Positions 27,402-36,700 of a stretch of 64,000 nucleotides of DNA are shown one piece after another; positions within the stretch are counted from its first letter, which is position 1, and each line of letters begins with the position of its first letter. The DNA lies in NCBI GenBank assembly GCA_905234275.1, contig CAJOHD010000004.1:243264-307263 (forward strand), read 5' to 3'. The translations under genes were made by a program, and so were the position numbers. This DNA comes from an uncultured Bacteroidales bacterium (GTDB taxonomy: Bacteria; Bacteroidota; Bacteroidia; Bacteroidales; F082). Below the pieces are notes generated by a model, which ran no database searches, was not told the origin of the DNA, and saw only the letters and a program-made list of their open reading frames with translations.

Positions 27402-30301
27402 GCCCTAGGGTCGGGTAAAATTTCCATTTTAGCGAGCTTCTGCACCTCGATGCTTGGGTGACCGAATTCCTCCACTATTTTTCCAAGCATCAGATACGTT
27501 CCGTTTCCTTGGAACGGATACATTTTCAACACGTTAGGAAAGACCGTCGCATCAAAGACATCACCGTTGGCATCCAAAAAGTTGGCGAAATGCATCAGGT
27601 CGCCTTTGCTTGTCTTCACATACTTCAAACTGACCAGATGTCCAAGCATACGATATTGATTTCCAACGTGTTGCAGCATCTCTTTCGCCATCACTTCGCC
27701 TCTGAAACGCGTCTTCAGCATATCGAACCACGTCATCGTGACAGGAAAACCGAAAAGTTCAATCTCGTCGTAGGCATCTTCAAGCGGTTGCGACTGCATC
27801 GAAGGCAATTGATAATCAGCAAACTGCGTCTCTTGGACGAGACCTCTCATTCCATGGAATTTGTTGCGATATGACGACATTTTCCCGTTTAAAGCATGGG
27901 ATTCCCAAAGCAATGCAGGCTTGCTTTTTCCTGTGAACGAAAAAGCACCGCTGCGAATCAGAATCGTCATCTGCTCCATCTTAGGGTGCAGACGTTCCAT
28001 AAAATCCGCCAAACCACGATATTTTCCGTTTGTAAGTCGCTCATTGACAATGTTTTGTGCAAACTCAGCCTCCAAGCCTTGCAGATGCACGAAACCGATG
28101 TACACCACCTTGCCATGGAGCGTGGTCAAATATTCGCTCATATTCACACACGGCAGATGTATGATGCCGCCTTGCCGACGTAACTCATTGAAATACACCC
28201 AAGTAGGATAAAAACCGCCGAAGTTGTTAATCACTGCCACCTGAAACTCGAGCGGAAAATATGCCTTCAGGAACAGACTCTGGAAGCTTTCCACGGCATA
28301 CGAGGCAGAGTGCGCCTTCGAGAATGAATAGCCTGCAAACGACTCAATCTGTCGCCACACCTCGCGCGTCACATTATCGCTATAACCTCTTGATTTACAG
28401 TTATCAAAGAATTTTTTCGTCAGTTCCAACATCTCGTCTTTACGACGGCTTTTATGGTTCATCATACGACGCAGGACATCGGCATCGCCAAGGTCGAGAC
28501 CTGCAAAATGATGACAGACCTTCAGCACGTCTTCCTGATACACCATCACGCCATAGGTCTCCTCAAGTTGTTCTTTCAGCACAGGATGCAGATAATCAAT
28601 ATGTTGCGGGTCATGAAAACGCTGAATGTACTGACGCATCATGCCCGATTTCGCCACTCCGGGACGGATGATGGAGCTCGCCGCCACAAGCGTTTTATAG
28701 TCGTCACAGCGCAACTTACGAAGCAGTCCGCGCATGGCAGGGCTCTCGATGTAGAAACAGCCGTTGGTCTCGGCATTACGCAGTAGGTTTTTCACCTTTT
28801 CATCCTTTTTAAAATCCTCAACACGATGAATATCAATGCTTACGCCCCGGTTTTTCCTAATCATCTCAACCGCGTCTTTGATATGCCCGATGCCACGTTG
28901 ACTGAGGATGTCGAGTTTCTCAACTCTCAGACGCTCAGCAACATACATATCCCATTGCGTAGTCAAAAATCCTTTTGGAGGCATGTCGAGGGCGGAATAG
29001 CAAGTTATCGGTTCCTCGGTTATCAAAACGCCGCCAGCATGGATGGAGCGAACATTCGGGAAGTCGAGGATTTGCTGCGCGAGGTCGAAGACCGAGCGCG
29101 GCAGGGGGTCATTTTTAGGGATGCCATGCACTTTCGCCAATTCATGCAACACCGAGTTGTCGCGAAACGTCACAGTGGCTCCAAGCAACGCCACATGCCG
29201 GTCCTCATAGCGATTGAAGATATAACGGTGCACCTCGTCGCGGTCTTTCCACGAATAATCTATGTCGAAATCAGGCGGACTGCTGCGTTTCGGATTCAGA
29301 AAACGCTCAAAATAAAGGTCGAGGCTTATCGGATCTACATCAGTGATTCTCAAGCAGTAAGCTACAATGCTGTTGGCTCCGCTGCCACGGCCGACATGAT
29401 AGATTCCTTTCGACATGGAATAGCGCACAATGTCGGCTGCAATCAGAAAATACGAGGCAAAACCCATGTTTTCGATGATATTTAGTTCCTTCTCGATGCG
29501 ACGATACGCTTCCTTGTTGCGGTCGCCATAACGATATCGCATGCCGTCAAAAGCCATCTTACGCAACAGCTCGATGTCATCGTAAACACTTTCCGTGAAC
29601 ATCTTTTTATTTTTCGGCGTATCAAAATCGAAATCTATACCACATTGATCTACAATGGTTTCCGTTGTTTGTATCATCTCAGGAAAGAGCGCGTACGCAG
29701 CTTTCAGTTTGTCTGGCGGAAGCAGAATCTCATCTGCGGATGCGTGATTTTCGAGTCTCGAAATAAGCATGTTTTTGTCGATGGCACGAAGATTTTTATG
29801 CACCTCAAACGATTTCTCGTCAAGGAAGGTGACAGGCTGCGCAATCACCAGCTTATCCTGATGGTTTCGCAAATCGGAGGTCAGAAGTCGCGACACTTGG
29901 GACAGTCGCACGCCAATGAATTCATTATCAGCAAGTTGCGCGATTTTTCGTTTCCCGAAAGGGTAAATGACGACGACATCGTTCCATTGCGGCGCGTCTA
30001 TATTATAAGGTGTCTTGCTGATGTTATGCTGTGTCAGCGTCTCGTTGATTTCGCGGAAACCCTCGTTATTTATGGCAATAGCGATATACAACAGCTCGTC
30101 GCCGTTACGGAACTCGCAGCCTGCGATAGGCTTGATGCCGTATTTCTTACACTCGAAGACGAAGTCAACGATTCCCATTGTGTTGTTGATGTCGGTCAAC
30201 GCCATCGCCGGAATATGCCTACGACTCGCCTGCTCCACCAAACTTTCAATGGAGATCGTGCCGTAGCACAAACTGCAATATGACTTCACATTCAAATACA
30301 T
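27398..30301 (-). CDS. dnaE: Short DNA polymerase III alpha-like subunit (DnaE2/ImuC-like)
   Basis: A 967-residue C-family polymerase, shorter than replicative DnaE (about 1160-1250). Catalytic Asp residues are intact: PDFDID at 343-348 and Asp464 in EKLDILSQRG. VGRGSGANSIVAYCL and IHAGGVLIT are also conserved. The PHP domain (1-80) reads YLNVKSYCSLCYG where active PHP domains have HVHS, so metal binding there is probably lost. A tandem HhH region and OB fold (about 860-940) close the protein; no clear C-terminal clamp motif is seen. It follows dinB in the same direction with a 60 bp repeat-filled gap, suggesting a translesion partner rather than the main replicase. Confidence 0.85.
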   Translation of the reverse strand: MYLNVKSYCSLCYGTISIESLVEQASRRHIPAMALTDINNTMGIVDFVFECKKYGIKPIAGCEFRNGDELLYIAIAINNEGFREINETLTQHNISKTPYNIDAPQWNDVVVIYPFGKRKIAQLADNEFIGVRLSQVSRLLTSDLRNHQDKLVIAQPVTFLDEKSFEVHKNLRAIDKNMLISRLENHASADEILLPPDKLKAAYALFPEMIQTTETIVDQCGIDFDFDTPKNKKMFTESVYDDIELLRKMAFDGMRYRYGDRNKEAYRRIEKELNIIENMGFASYFLIAADIVRYSMSKGIYHVGRGSGANSIVAYCLRITDVDPISLDLYFERFLNPKRSSPPDFDIDYSWKDRDEVHRYIFNRYEDRHVALLGATVTFRDNSVLHELAKVHGIPKNDPLPRSVFDLAQQILDFPNVRSIHAGGVLITEEPITCYSALDMPPKGFLTTQWDMYVAERLRVEKLDILSQRGIGHIKDAVEMIRKNRGVSIDIHRVEDFKKDEKVKNLLRNAETNGCFYIESPAMRGLLRKLRCDDYKTLVAASSIIRPGVAKSGMMRQYIQRFHDPQHIDYLHPVLKEQLEETYGVMVYQEDVLKVCHHFAGLDLGDADVLRRMMNHKSRRKDEMLELTKKFFDNCKSRGYSDNVTREVWRQIESFAGYSFSKAHSASYAVESFQSLFLKAYFPLEFQVAVINNFGGFYPTWVYFNELRRQGGIIHLPCVNMSEYLTTLHGKVVYIGFVHLQGLEAEFAQNIVNERLTNGKYRGLADFMERLHPKMEQMTILIRSGAFSFTGKSKPALLWESHALNGKMSSYRNKFHGMRGLVQETQFADYQLPSMQSQPLEDAYDEIELFGFPVTMTWFDMLKTRFRGEVMAKEMLQHVGNQYRMLGHLVSLKYVKTSKGDLMHFANFLDANGDVFDATVFPNVLKMYPFQGNGTYLMLGKIVEEFGHPSIEVQKLAKMEILPDPRA

Positions 30302-30308
30302 CTTCCTT

Positions 30309-30384
30309 TAGTTATTCAGTTGTTCAGTTATTCAGTTGTTCAATTTTAACTGGTTAATTGATTAACTGATTAACTGGCTAACTG
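30309..30384. repeat. Micro-repeats between dinB and the dnaE-like gene
   Basis: Two blocks: alternating TTATTCAG/TTGTTCAG units (about 30311-30342) and TTAACTGG/TTAATTGA/TTAACTGA units (about 30346-30384). The second block encodes the last residues (AVSQLIS) and TAA stop of dinB, so the repeat has moulded the end of the gene. Confidence 0.75.
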
Positions 30385-31510
30385 CTTTAAATACTGCGTT
30401 TTTCCCAAATCGTTTTCTTATCTTGTCTAAAGTACCGTAGAGATTTGTCATTTCAGCTGTGTCATTGAACAAATCGAGTTGCTGGGTGCCTCCGACGAGA
30501 CTGCTGAATCGCACTCCGATGAGCCTGATGAGCAGACGACGGTCGTAGAGTCTGTCGAAGATGTCGTACACCGTTTTTAATAAAAGATGGTCGAACGAGG
30601 TGTACGGAATCTGTCGTTGCATGGTGCGTGTGTCGAAGTCAGAATAGCGAATCTTAACCGTGACGCAGCCCGTCAGCTTGGTTTGCGACCGCATCTCGAA
30701 CGCCAGCCGCTCCACCATCCTCGCGAGGACGCTTTTCAACAAAACAATGTCGATGGTGTCGGTCTCGAAGGTATGCTCCTTACTCAGCGATTTCTGTTCC
30801 TCATAAGGTTGCACCGGCGTGGTGTCGATGCCGTTAGCTTTCTTCCAAATCTCGATTCCGTTCTTTCCAAGCGCCTGACTCACAACGACATCCGGGATCT
30901 GTCGGAAGTCGCCGATGGTTGCTATGCCCATCGAGCGCAGCAGATGAAACGTCTTCGTCCCCACCATCGGGATCTTGCCTATCGACAGCGGGTCGAGGAA
31001 CGGGTGCACCTGCTGATGCGACACCTGCAGCTCGCCGTTGGGTTTCGCCTCGTCGGTGGCGATCTTCGAGATGGTCTTGTTCTCGGAAAGTCCAAACGAT
31101 ATTGGCAGTCCCGTGTTTTTCATTATCGTTTCACGCAGCTCGTGCGCCCATTTGTAACACCCGAAGAACCGATCCATCCCGGTGATGTCGATGTAATGTT
31201 CGTCGATGCTTGTCTTCTCAAAGATGGGCGCACGGTCGGCGATTATCGCCGTCACGAGGCGCGAGTATCGGCTGTAGAGCTCCATGTCACCTCCGATGAA
31301 CACCGCCTGCGGACACAGCTGATGCGCCAGCCTCATGGGCTGCGCAGAATGCACGCCGAAACGTCGCGCCTCGTAGCTGCAGGTGGAGACGACACCCCTG
31401 TCAGACATGCCGCCGACAATCACAGGACGCCGCTCCAACGCCGGGTTGATCAAGCGCTCCACCGACACGAAAAAAGTGTCGAGATCCAAATGTAATACGG
31501 TTCTTTCCAT
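30362..31510 (-). CDS. dinB: DNA polymerase IV (Y family)
   Basis: A 382-residue translesion polymerase. Palm-domain catalytic residues: Asp9 in HLDLDTFFVSVE and Asp103-Glu104 in TSIDEHYIDIT (more usual is SIDEAY). The little-finger domain spans about 240-345. QLDLF at 344-348 is a textbook beta-clamp-binding pentapeptide, followed by a 34-residue tail whose last codons come from a micro-repeat. It is transcribed away from the XRE-S24 repressor and towards the dnaE-like gene, an arrangement that suggests damage-inducible control by that repressor; no perfect -7 box was seen upstream. Confidence 0.94.
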   Translation of the reverse strand: MERTVLHLDLDTFFVSVERLINPALERRPVIVGGMSDRGVVSTCSYEARRFGVHSAQPMRLAHQLCPQAVFIGGDMELYSRYSRLVTAIIADRAPIFEKTSIDEHYIDITGMDRFFGCYKWAHELRETIMKNTGLPISFGLSENKTISKIATDEAKPNGELQVSHQQVHPFLDPLSIGKIPMVGTKTFHLLRSMGIATIGDFRQIPDVVVSQALGKNGIEIWKKANGIDTTPVQPYEEQKSLSKEHTFETDTIDIVLLKSVLARMVERLAFEMRSQTKLTGCVTVKIRYSDFDTRTMQRQIPYTSFDHLLLKTVYDIFDRLYDRRLLIRLIGVRFSSLVGGTQQLDLFNDTAEMTNLYGTLDKIRKRFGKNAVFKAVSQLIS

Positions 31511-31513
31511 TTC

Positions 31514-31628
31514 TAGTTTAAAGTGTAGAGTTTAAAGTTTAAAGCAGTTTAAAAGTATAAAAGTTTATAAAGTTTGAAAGTTTCATCAAAGCGCTGCTTC
31601 AATAACCAATAAACAATAACCAATAACC
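31514..31628. repeat. Micro-repeat tract upstream of dinB
   Basis: Degenerate AGTTTAAA-type units (about 31514-31582, beginning TAGTTTAAAG) followed by AATAACCAATAA units (about 31600-31628). It occupies about half of the 255 bp between the divergent dinB and XRE-S24 genes. Confidence 0.65.
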
Positions 31629-31677
31629 TTTTTAAAAATATTTTTTACCTTTTTTGTTTTCGTATTAAATTTCTTTG

Positions 31678-31685
31678 TATTTTTG
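31678..31685 (+). promoter_or_regulatory. Promoter of the XRE-S24 regulator
   Basis: TATTTTTG -7 box, with TTTTTG at 31651-31656 placed 21 nt upstream as a plausible -33 element. The predicted leader is about 75 nt and contains a 16-bp AT-only perfect palindrome at 31747-31762, just before the start codon. Confidence 0.65.
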
Positions 31686-31765
31686 CCATGTTTTTAATCA
31701 AAAATTGCGACGAAAAATTAGTCATTATTTTAATACGTGTCAAGAAAAATTTTTAAAAATTTGCT

Positions 31766-32569
31766 ATGTTATTCAGTACCAATATAAAATTTTTGCGCAA
31801 GAGGCGCTCAAAGACGCAGGATGACGTCGCCACGGCGCTCAACATGAAGCGCTCGACGCTCAGCGGATACGAAAACGAGGTGTCGGAACCCAACATCGAG
31901 GCTCTCGTCTCACTGTCGAAGTATTTCAACGTCGCCATCGACACATTAATAAAGGTGGACTTGACGAAGATCGGCGAGTTTCAGCTTAGCCAGCTCGAAC
32001 GCGGCTACGACGTGCATCTGAAAGGCAGCAACATCAGGGTGCTCGCGACGACCGTCGACAGCGGCAACCGAGAAAACATCGAGCTCGTCAGCGAGCGCGC
32101 AAAAGCCGGATACACAACGGGTTACGCCGACCCGGAATACATCCGCATCCTACCGACATTCCAGCTGCCATTCCTGTCGAAGGAGAGAAAATACCGCACC
32201 TTCCAGATCAGTGGCGACTCCATGCTGCCGATTCCCGACAAGTCGTACGTCACCGGCGAATACGTCCTCGACTGGCATAACATCCACGACAAACAAGCAT
32301 ACATCATCCTCACCATCGACGACGGCATCGTGTTCAAAATCGTTGAGAATCATATCGCTGACGGCTATCTGAGGCTCCATTCGCTGAATCCGATTTACGA
32401 CCCGTTTGAGATTCCGCTCAACGAGATAAAAGAAGTGTGGAAATTTGTGCACTACATCAGCTCGGAGATGCCGGAAAGCATGAACCAGCCTCGCGAGAAG
32501 CAGCTCATCGACACCATCAACGACCTGAAAAAGCAGGTTCAAGCCATACAACTTAAGCTGAACATTTAA
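31766..32569 (+). CDS. XRE-family regulator with S24/LexA-type self-cleaving domain
   Basis: A 267-residue repressor-like protein. N-terminal Cro/CI-type HTH (about 4-62: NIKFLRKRRSKTQDDVATAL and MKRSTLSGYENE). The linker contains Ala114-Gly115, the kind of bond cut in LexA and CI. The peptidase half has nucleophile Ser152 in ISGDSMLPIP and general-base Lys191 in DGIVFKIVEN. A Lys/Gln-rich coiled-coil tail (about 240-267) may assist oligomerisation. By analogy with LexA/CI, it would dimerise on operators and be inactivated by RecA-stimulated autocleavage after DNA damage. Its position opposite dinB and the dnaE-like gene supports this; direct evidence is lacking. Confidence 0.88.
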   Translation: MLFSTNIKFLRKRRSKTQDDVATALNMKRSTLSGYENEVSEPNIEALVSLSKYFNVAIDTLIKVDLTKIGEFQLSQLERGYDVHLKGSNIRVLATTVDSGNRENIELVSERAKAGYTTGYADPEYIRILPTFQLPFLSKERKYRTFQISGDSMLPIPDKSYVTGEYVLDWHNIHDKQAYIILTIDDGIVFKIVENHIADGYLRLHSLNPIYDPFEIPLNEIKEVWKFVHYISSEMPESMNQPREKQLIDTINDLKKQVQAIQLKLNI

Positions 32570-32608
32570 TTTTTTTCATATTTTTCGACTTTTATCAAAA
32601 AAAATATC

Positions 32609-32616
32609 TAACTTTG
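32609..32616 (+). promoter_or_regulatory. -7 promoter box for the lipoprotein gene
   Basis: TAACTTTG, exact consensus, 46 nt upstream of the ATG at 32663. Confidence 0.65.
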
Positions 32617-32662
32617 CATGGTTGTTAACACATTTTTGAAAAATTTTTAAACATTTAACAAT

Positions 32663-33580
32663 ATGAAAAAAGTATTCTTCTCATTGATGCTCATCGCAGC
32701 ATTGGCATTCAGCTTCACAAGCTGTGAAAAGAAAGCAAGCGAATCAGACACCCACTCACAAACATTCACTTTGGGTGAGACAACCTACGACATCGACAAT
32801 GTCATCACAATTGAGAACATCAAATATGAAGGCAGCGATGTTTACAACGCCATCGTGCTTTCACAAGGCCAAATGATTGGCAACACCGGCGGCGAAGGCA
32901 GAGGCGTAACTATCCTTTTCAAAGGCAACATCAACCCTGGAACATATAATTTAACAGGAAACGACGCGAATTATCCGAAATACGTCTTCGGTGACATCAC
33001 AGTCGAAGATATCGTGAACTTCAGCATAGAAAATCTTGAAGACGGAGACGCTTATTACGCTGTCAGTGGATCACTCACACTCGAAATTGATGGCGACACA
33101 TACACAGTCACAACAGACGGCATCGAGGTTGAAAAAGCCGACGACCCAGCTATTGTTGAGACATCATCTGTCGATTACGAAGGCAGTGTTGAAAGATACG
33201 TCCTCGCTGACGTTGTGGAAGGCGACCTCAACGGTGTCAACATCGTGACAGCCGGCACAACAAAATACAACATCATGTTCATTGAGACTCAGATCGTTGC
33301 ATTCATCACTGAAGAAGGCGACATGCTCGGATTCACCTCGACATCACCATTTACCGACGGCATCCCGACAGGCGAGTTCACCAACAGCGACTACCCTATC
33401 ATTCTGATTGAAGACATGAACATCAACGCTCCAAAATTTGCTTCAAGCGGCAATATCGTGATTTCAAAAGAAGGCGATTATTACACAATCGACATTACCA
33501 ATATGGAATTCAGCGGCTTAACCGACACCTACACAATGCATTATGTAGGAACAATGCCTTACTTCGATTTCCCATTCTAA
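32663..33580 (+). CDS. Putative lipoprotein of unknown function
   Basis: A 305-residue exported protein with a type II signal peptide: MKKVFFSLMLIAALAFSFTS then Cys21 of the lipobox. The mature part is acidic, low in Cys, and made of repeated beta-strand-like segments; two similar halves seem to begin TFTLGETTYDIDNVITIENI and VNIVTAGTTKYNIMFIETQ, each followed by a GTYN/GEFT-type loop (NINPGTYNLTG; GIPTGEFTNSDYPI). Family not recognised. The codons are rich in C-ending ACA/ATC types like neighbouring highly expressed genes. It is monocistronic, with a promoter and a strong terminator. Confidence 0.8.
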   Translation: MKKVFFSLMLIAALAFSFTSCEKKASESDTHSQTFTLGETTYDIDNVITIENIKYEGSDVYNAIVLSQGQMIGNTGGEGRGVTILFKGNINPGTYNLTGNDANYPKYVFGDITVEDIVNFSIENLEDGDAYYAVSGSLTLEIDGDTYTVTTDGIEVEKADDPAIVETSSVDYEGSVERYVLADVVEGDLNGVNIVTAGTTKYNIMFIETQIVAFITEEGDMLGFTSTSPFTDGIPTGEFTNSDYPIILIEDMNINAPKFASSGNIVISKEGDYYTIDITNMEFSGLTDTYTMHYVGTMPYFDFPF

Positions 33581-33598
33581 TCATAATAGAATACAAAA

Positions 33599-33637
33599 AT
33601 CAGGCGTCACTCTTTCGAGTGACGCCTGATGTTTTTT
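33599..33637 (+). terminator. Strong terminator after the lipoprotein gene
   Basis: Perfect 14-bp stem ATCAGGCGTCACTC / GAGTGACGCCTGAT with a TTTC loop, followed by GTTTTTT. Confidence 0.92.
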
Positions 33638-33639
33638 AA

Positions 33640-33708
33640 AACCGTTTAAACTATTAAACTATTAAACTTTTAAACTACTCTCAACTCTAAACTCTCAACT
33701 CTAAACTA
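33640..33708. repeat. Micro-repeats at the 3' end of the Tricorn-like gene
   Basis: Two unit types: TTTAAACTATTAAAC-like units (about 33642-33676) and three CTCTAAACTCTCAA-like units (about 33677-33708). In the sense of the leftward gene the array starts with the TAG stop codon (TAGTTTAGAG). Confidence 0.75.
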
Positions 33709-36700
33709 CTTCCCCCAATAATGGAAATCTTCCAGTTCTTTCATCAGCTCATTCACTGCCGCCTCAAGCTGCTCGTCAACACCTTGAGCCAATTTCTCTG
33801 GAGTGTTCTTAACCTTGATATCAGGTTCCAACTGGCTGTTTTCCAGATAGTTACCTTCCTCTGTACGATAGCCTATGACAGGCAAACCGAAATACAAAGT
33901 GTTATCCTGCAAGGTCTCCCATGTGACGCTGCTCATAGTGCCAGGAACCGGCATTCCGACGAGCATACCCATGTTTTTATGCTTGTAAACCCAAGGTGTT
34001 CCGTGAGCGTTGCTATAGTTTGCCTCGCCGATAATCATAATCGAAGGCTTCACATAACGGCGCGACGGCATGACGCACGCCACAGTGTCGCGGATGACCT
34101 GCTCGAGATATTTCTCACCCGAGAACAGAATCTCGATATCTTCATGCAGACGCCCACCGCCATTGAAACGAGTGTCGATTACGATGCCCTCACGGAGGTT
34201 GTATTTTCCTAAAATATCGGCATAAACATCACGATAGCTGGCATCACCCATGCTCTTGATGTGGACGTAGCCCAGACGACCGTTCGACAGACTGTCAACG
34301 ATATGCGCATTGCGTTTTATCCAGCGTTTGTAAAGCAAGTCATTCTGAGTGCCACGTGAAATAGGCTTCACCACCTCTTCCCAACGCTGCTTCGACTTCG
34401 GACTGTAAACCGACACAAGCACCTTTTTGCCTGATTTCTTGTTGAGCAACGGGAAATAATCCATGTCTTTTGTAATCTCAACGCCGTCAATCTTTTCGAT
34501 GATGTCGCCAGCTTTCACTTTTGAAGATTTCTTGTCGAACGGACCATATTCAAGGACTTCTTCGATGCGAAGACCGTCTTTGTCGTAATCCCAGTCGTAA
34601 AGCAAGCCCAGTTGTGCCGTGGCATCACCGTCAGAACCGCCGCCGCGATAACCAGAACCAGAGTGTGAGACGTTAAGCTCGCCAAGCACCTCACTCAACA
34701 GTTCCGCAAAGTCATAATTATTATTAATATGTGCAAGGAACGGATAGAAATCTATCTTGATCTGCTCGAAATCAGCACCGTTGTGATCGCGGCGGAAGAG
34801 ACGTTTGTTTTCCTGCAGGAACACGTGGTTGTACATGTACTCACGTTCAGCGGCACGGTCGAGTTCCATGGTAGCGTCATATTTAATAGAAGTGGATTTG
34901 CCACTGCTTGTCGCGATTTTCTGAAGGTTGCCGCCAGAAAGCACATAGATGTTGTCACCTTTTTTATTTAAAACCAGATTTGCGCCGCCGCCATCAAGCT
35001 TCTTCAGGATTTTCGTCGATTTCTCACGGATATCGAGCTCCCAGAGGTCATAACCCTTCTCGAAAGCGCTTAAGAAGTACAGTTTGTCGCCGTCTTTCGA
35101 CAAAACAGCACCCGACAAACGTGATGACATCGGAGTCAGGCGAACCACACGCTCATCAAGCCTATCTAATTCAATATCAATCGGTTTGACTTCCTCTTTC
35201 TTATCCTTCTTATCCTTTTTATCCTTCTTATCATCTTTATCCTTCTTATCCTTATTATTAGCTTCGTTTTCTTTCTTCGAAATCTCGTATTCTTCCTTCG
35301 ACATCTTGAATTTATCAAGTGCATCCTGGTTCATGAAGCAGATGAAAGCGTCGTTCTGACTGCCCCAAGAGGCGTGCGAGCGCATACCATAACGGTTAGA
35401 ATAGAATGTTATGGCGTTGCCATCCAAAGCCCAACTTGGACCTCCGGTGATGTAGCCGTCGTTGGTGATATTGTAAATCTTCATGTCGCCATCGGCAGAG
35501 ACTATGCCAACGTCTGAATACGGGTCACGCATATTGGTGATCAGTGTCAAAGCGAACCATTTACCATCAGGTGACCATTGATATTCAAAAGGATAGGCAC
35601 TTGTACCATAATGCTGGGTGCCGTCAGTTATCTGGCGTACTTTCTTTGAATCCAAATTTACGACTTTCAAATATGTACGGTCTTCGATGAATGCTATCTC
35701 CTTGCCGTCTGGCGAGAATTGCGGTGCAGTGCGCTCGATGCCGTCGTCACCAAACAGCGACTCTTCCTCAATCAAAGTGGCGTAGGCGAAGTTAAGGTCT
35801 TCCTTGCGGGTCATTTTTGCAAGATAGAGGTTGTAATAGCCATCGCGTTCGGAGGTATAAACAAGCATCTTGCCATCTGGCGAGAACGACGGATCCGACT
35901 CAGCCTCAGGCGTATGCGTGATTTGCTTGGTTGTCTGATACTCGTCGGAAGTGACGAACACCTCGCCACGCGACACGAAGGCGATCAAGTTGCCATCCGG
36001 GGTTATCGTGAGGTCTGAAGCGCCACCGAATTTGCCACGCTCAACCACATTTTCCTGATCGTTGACGATCTGAATATTGACTTTCTGAGGCTCCTGCCCT
36101 ATCTTTTGGGTATAAATCTCACCTTGATAGCCGTAGCACAGAGTCCCGTCATCGGCAACGCTCAAGAAACGCACCGGATAAGTCTCGAAATCACTGATTT
36201 TCTGCGGCTCAGACATGTTTGGCCATGTCATCATGTAGACGTTTTGACTGTTACGACCTGCCGGCTCGCTGAGATAAACAAACGACTTATGGTCGGGCAT
36301 AAACACCGGTTCGCGGTCTTCTCCGACATTGGTAGTCAATATCTTATGAGTCTTATCCTTCGCATTATAATAAACCACGTCGCGAGCCACCGACGACACC
36401 TGATGCTTGCGCCAGATGTTCTCGCTACCCTTGCGGTCGTAGTACAAGAACGACTCGCCGTCGCTGTCGAATGACACTGAGCAGACAGTGGCTGCAGTGA
36501 CTTGCTGCGGACGTCCGCCTTCGACCGACACCTTATATAATTCTGTGAGCCAGCCAGAGGCAAACTGCGCGTCTTTGGCATCTTTTTGAATCATGGCACT
36601 GTAGTAAATCTCAGTATCGTCAGGCGAAAACGCCAATGGTGTCTCGCTTGCCGAGTTTGTTGTGACACGTTTTGGCACACCGCCATTAACCGGCATAGTG

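Noticed and set aside
30587..31495. 302-residue frame antisense to dinB
   Set aside because: Low-complexity Arg/His-rich translation typical of a reverse-strand shadow; dinB has full catalytic motifs.
34351..34366. Partial parS-like sequence (CACGTGAAA core) in the Tricorn-like gene
   Set aside because: Only about ten of sixteen positions fit the parS consensus, it lies inside a coding region 5 kb from parAB, and single half-matches are expected by chance.
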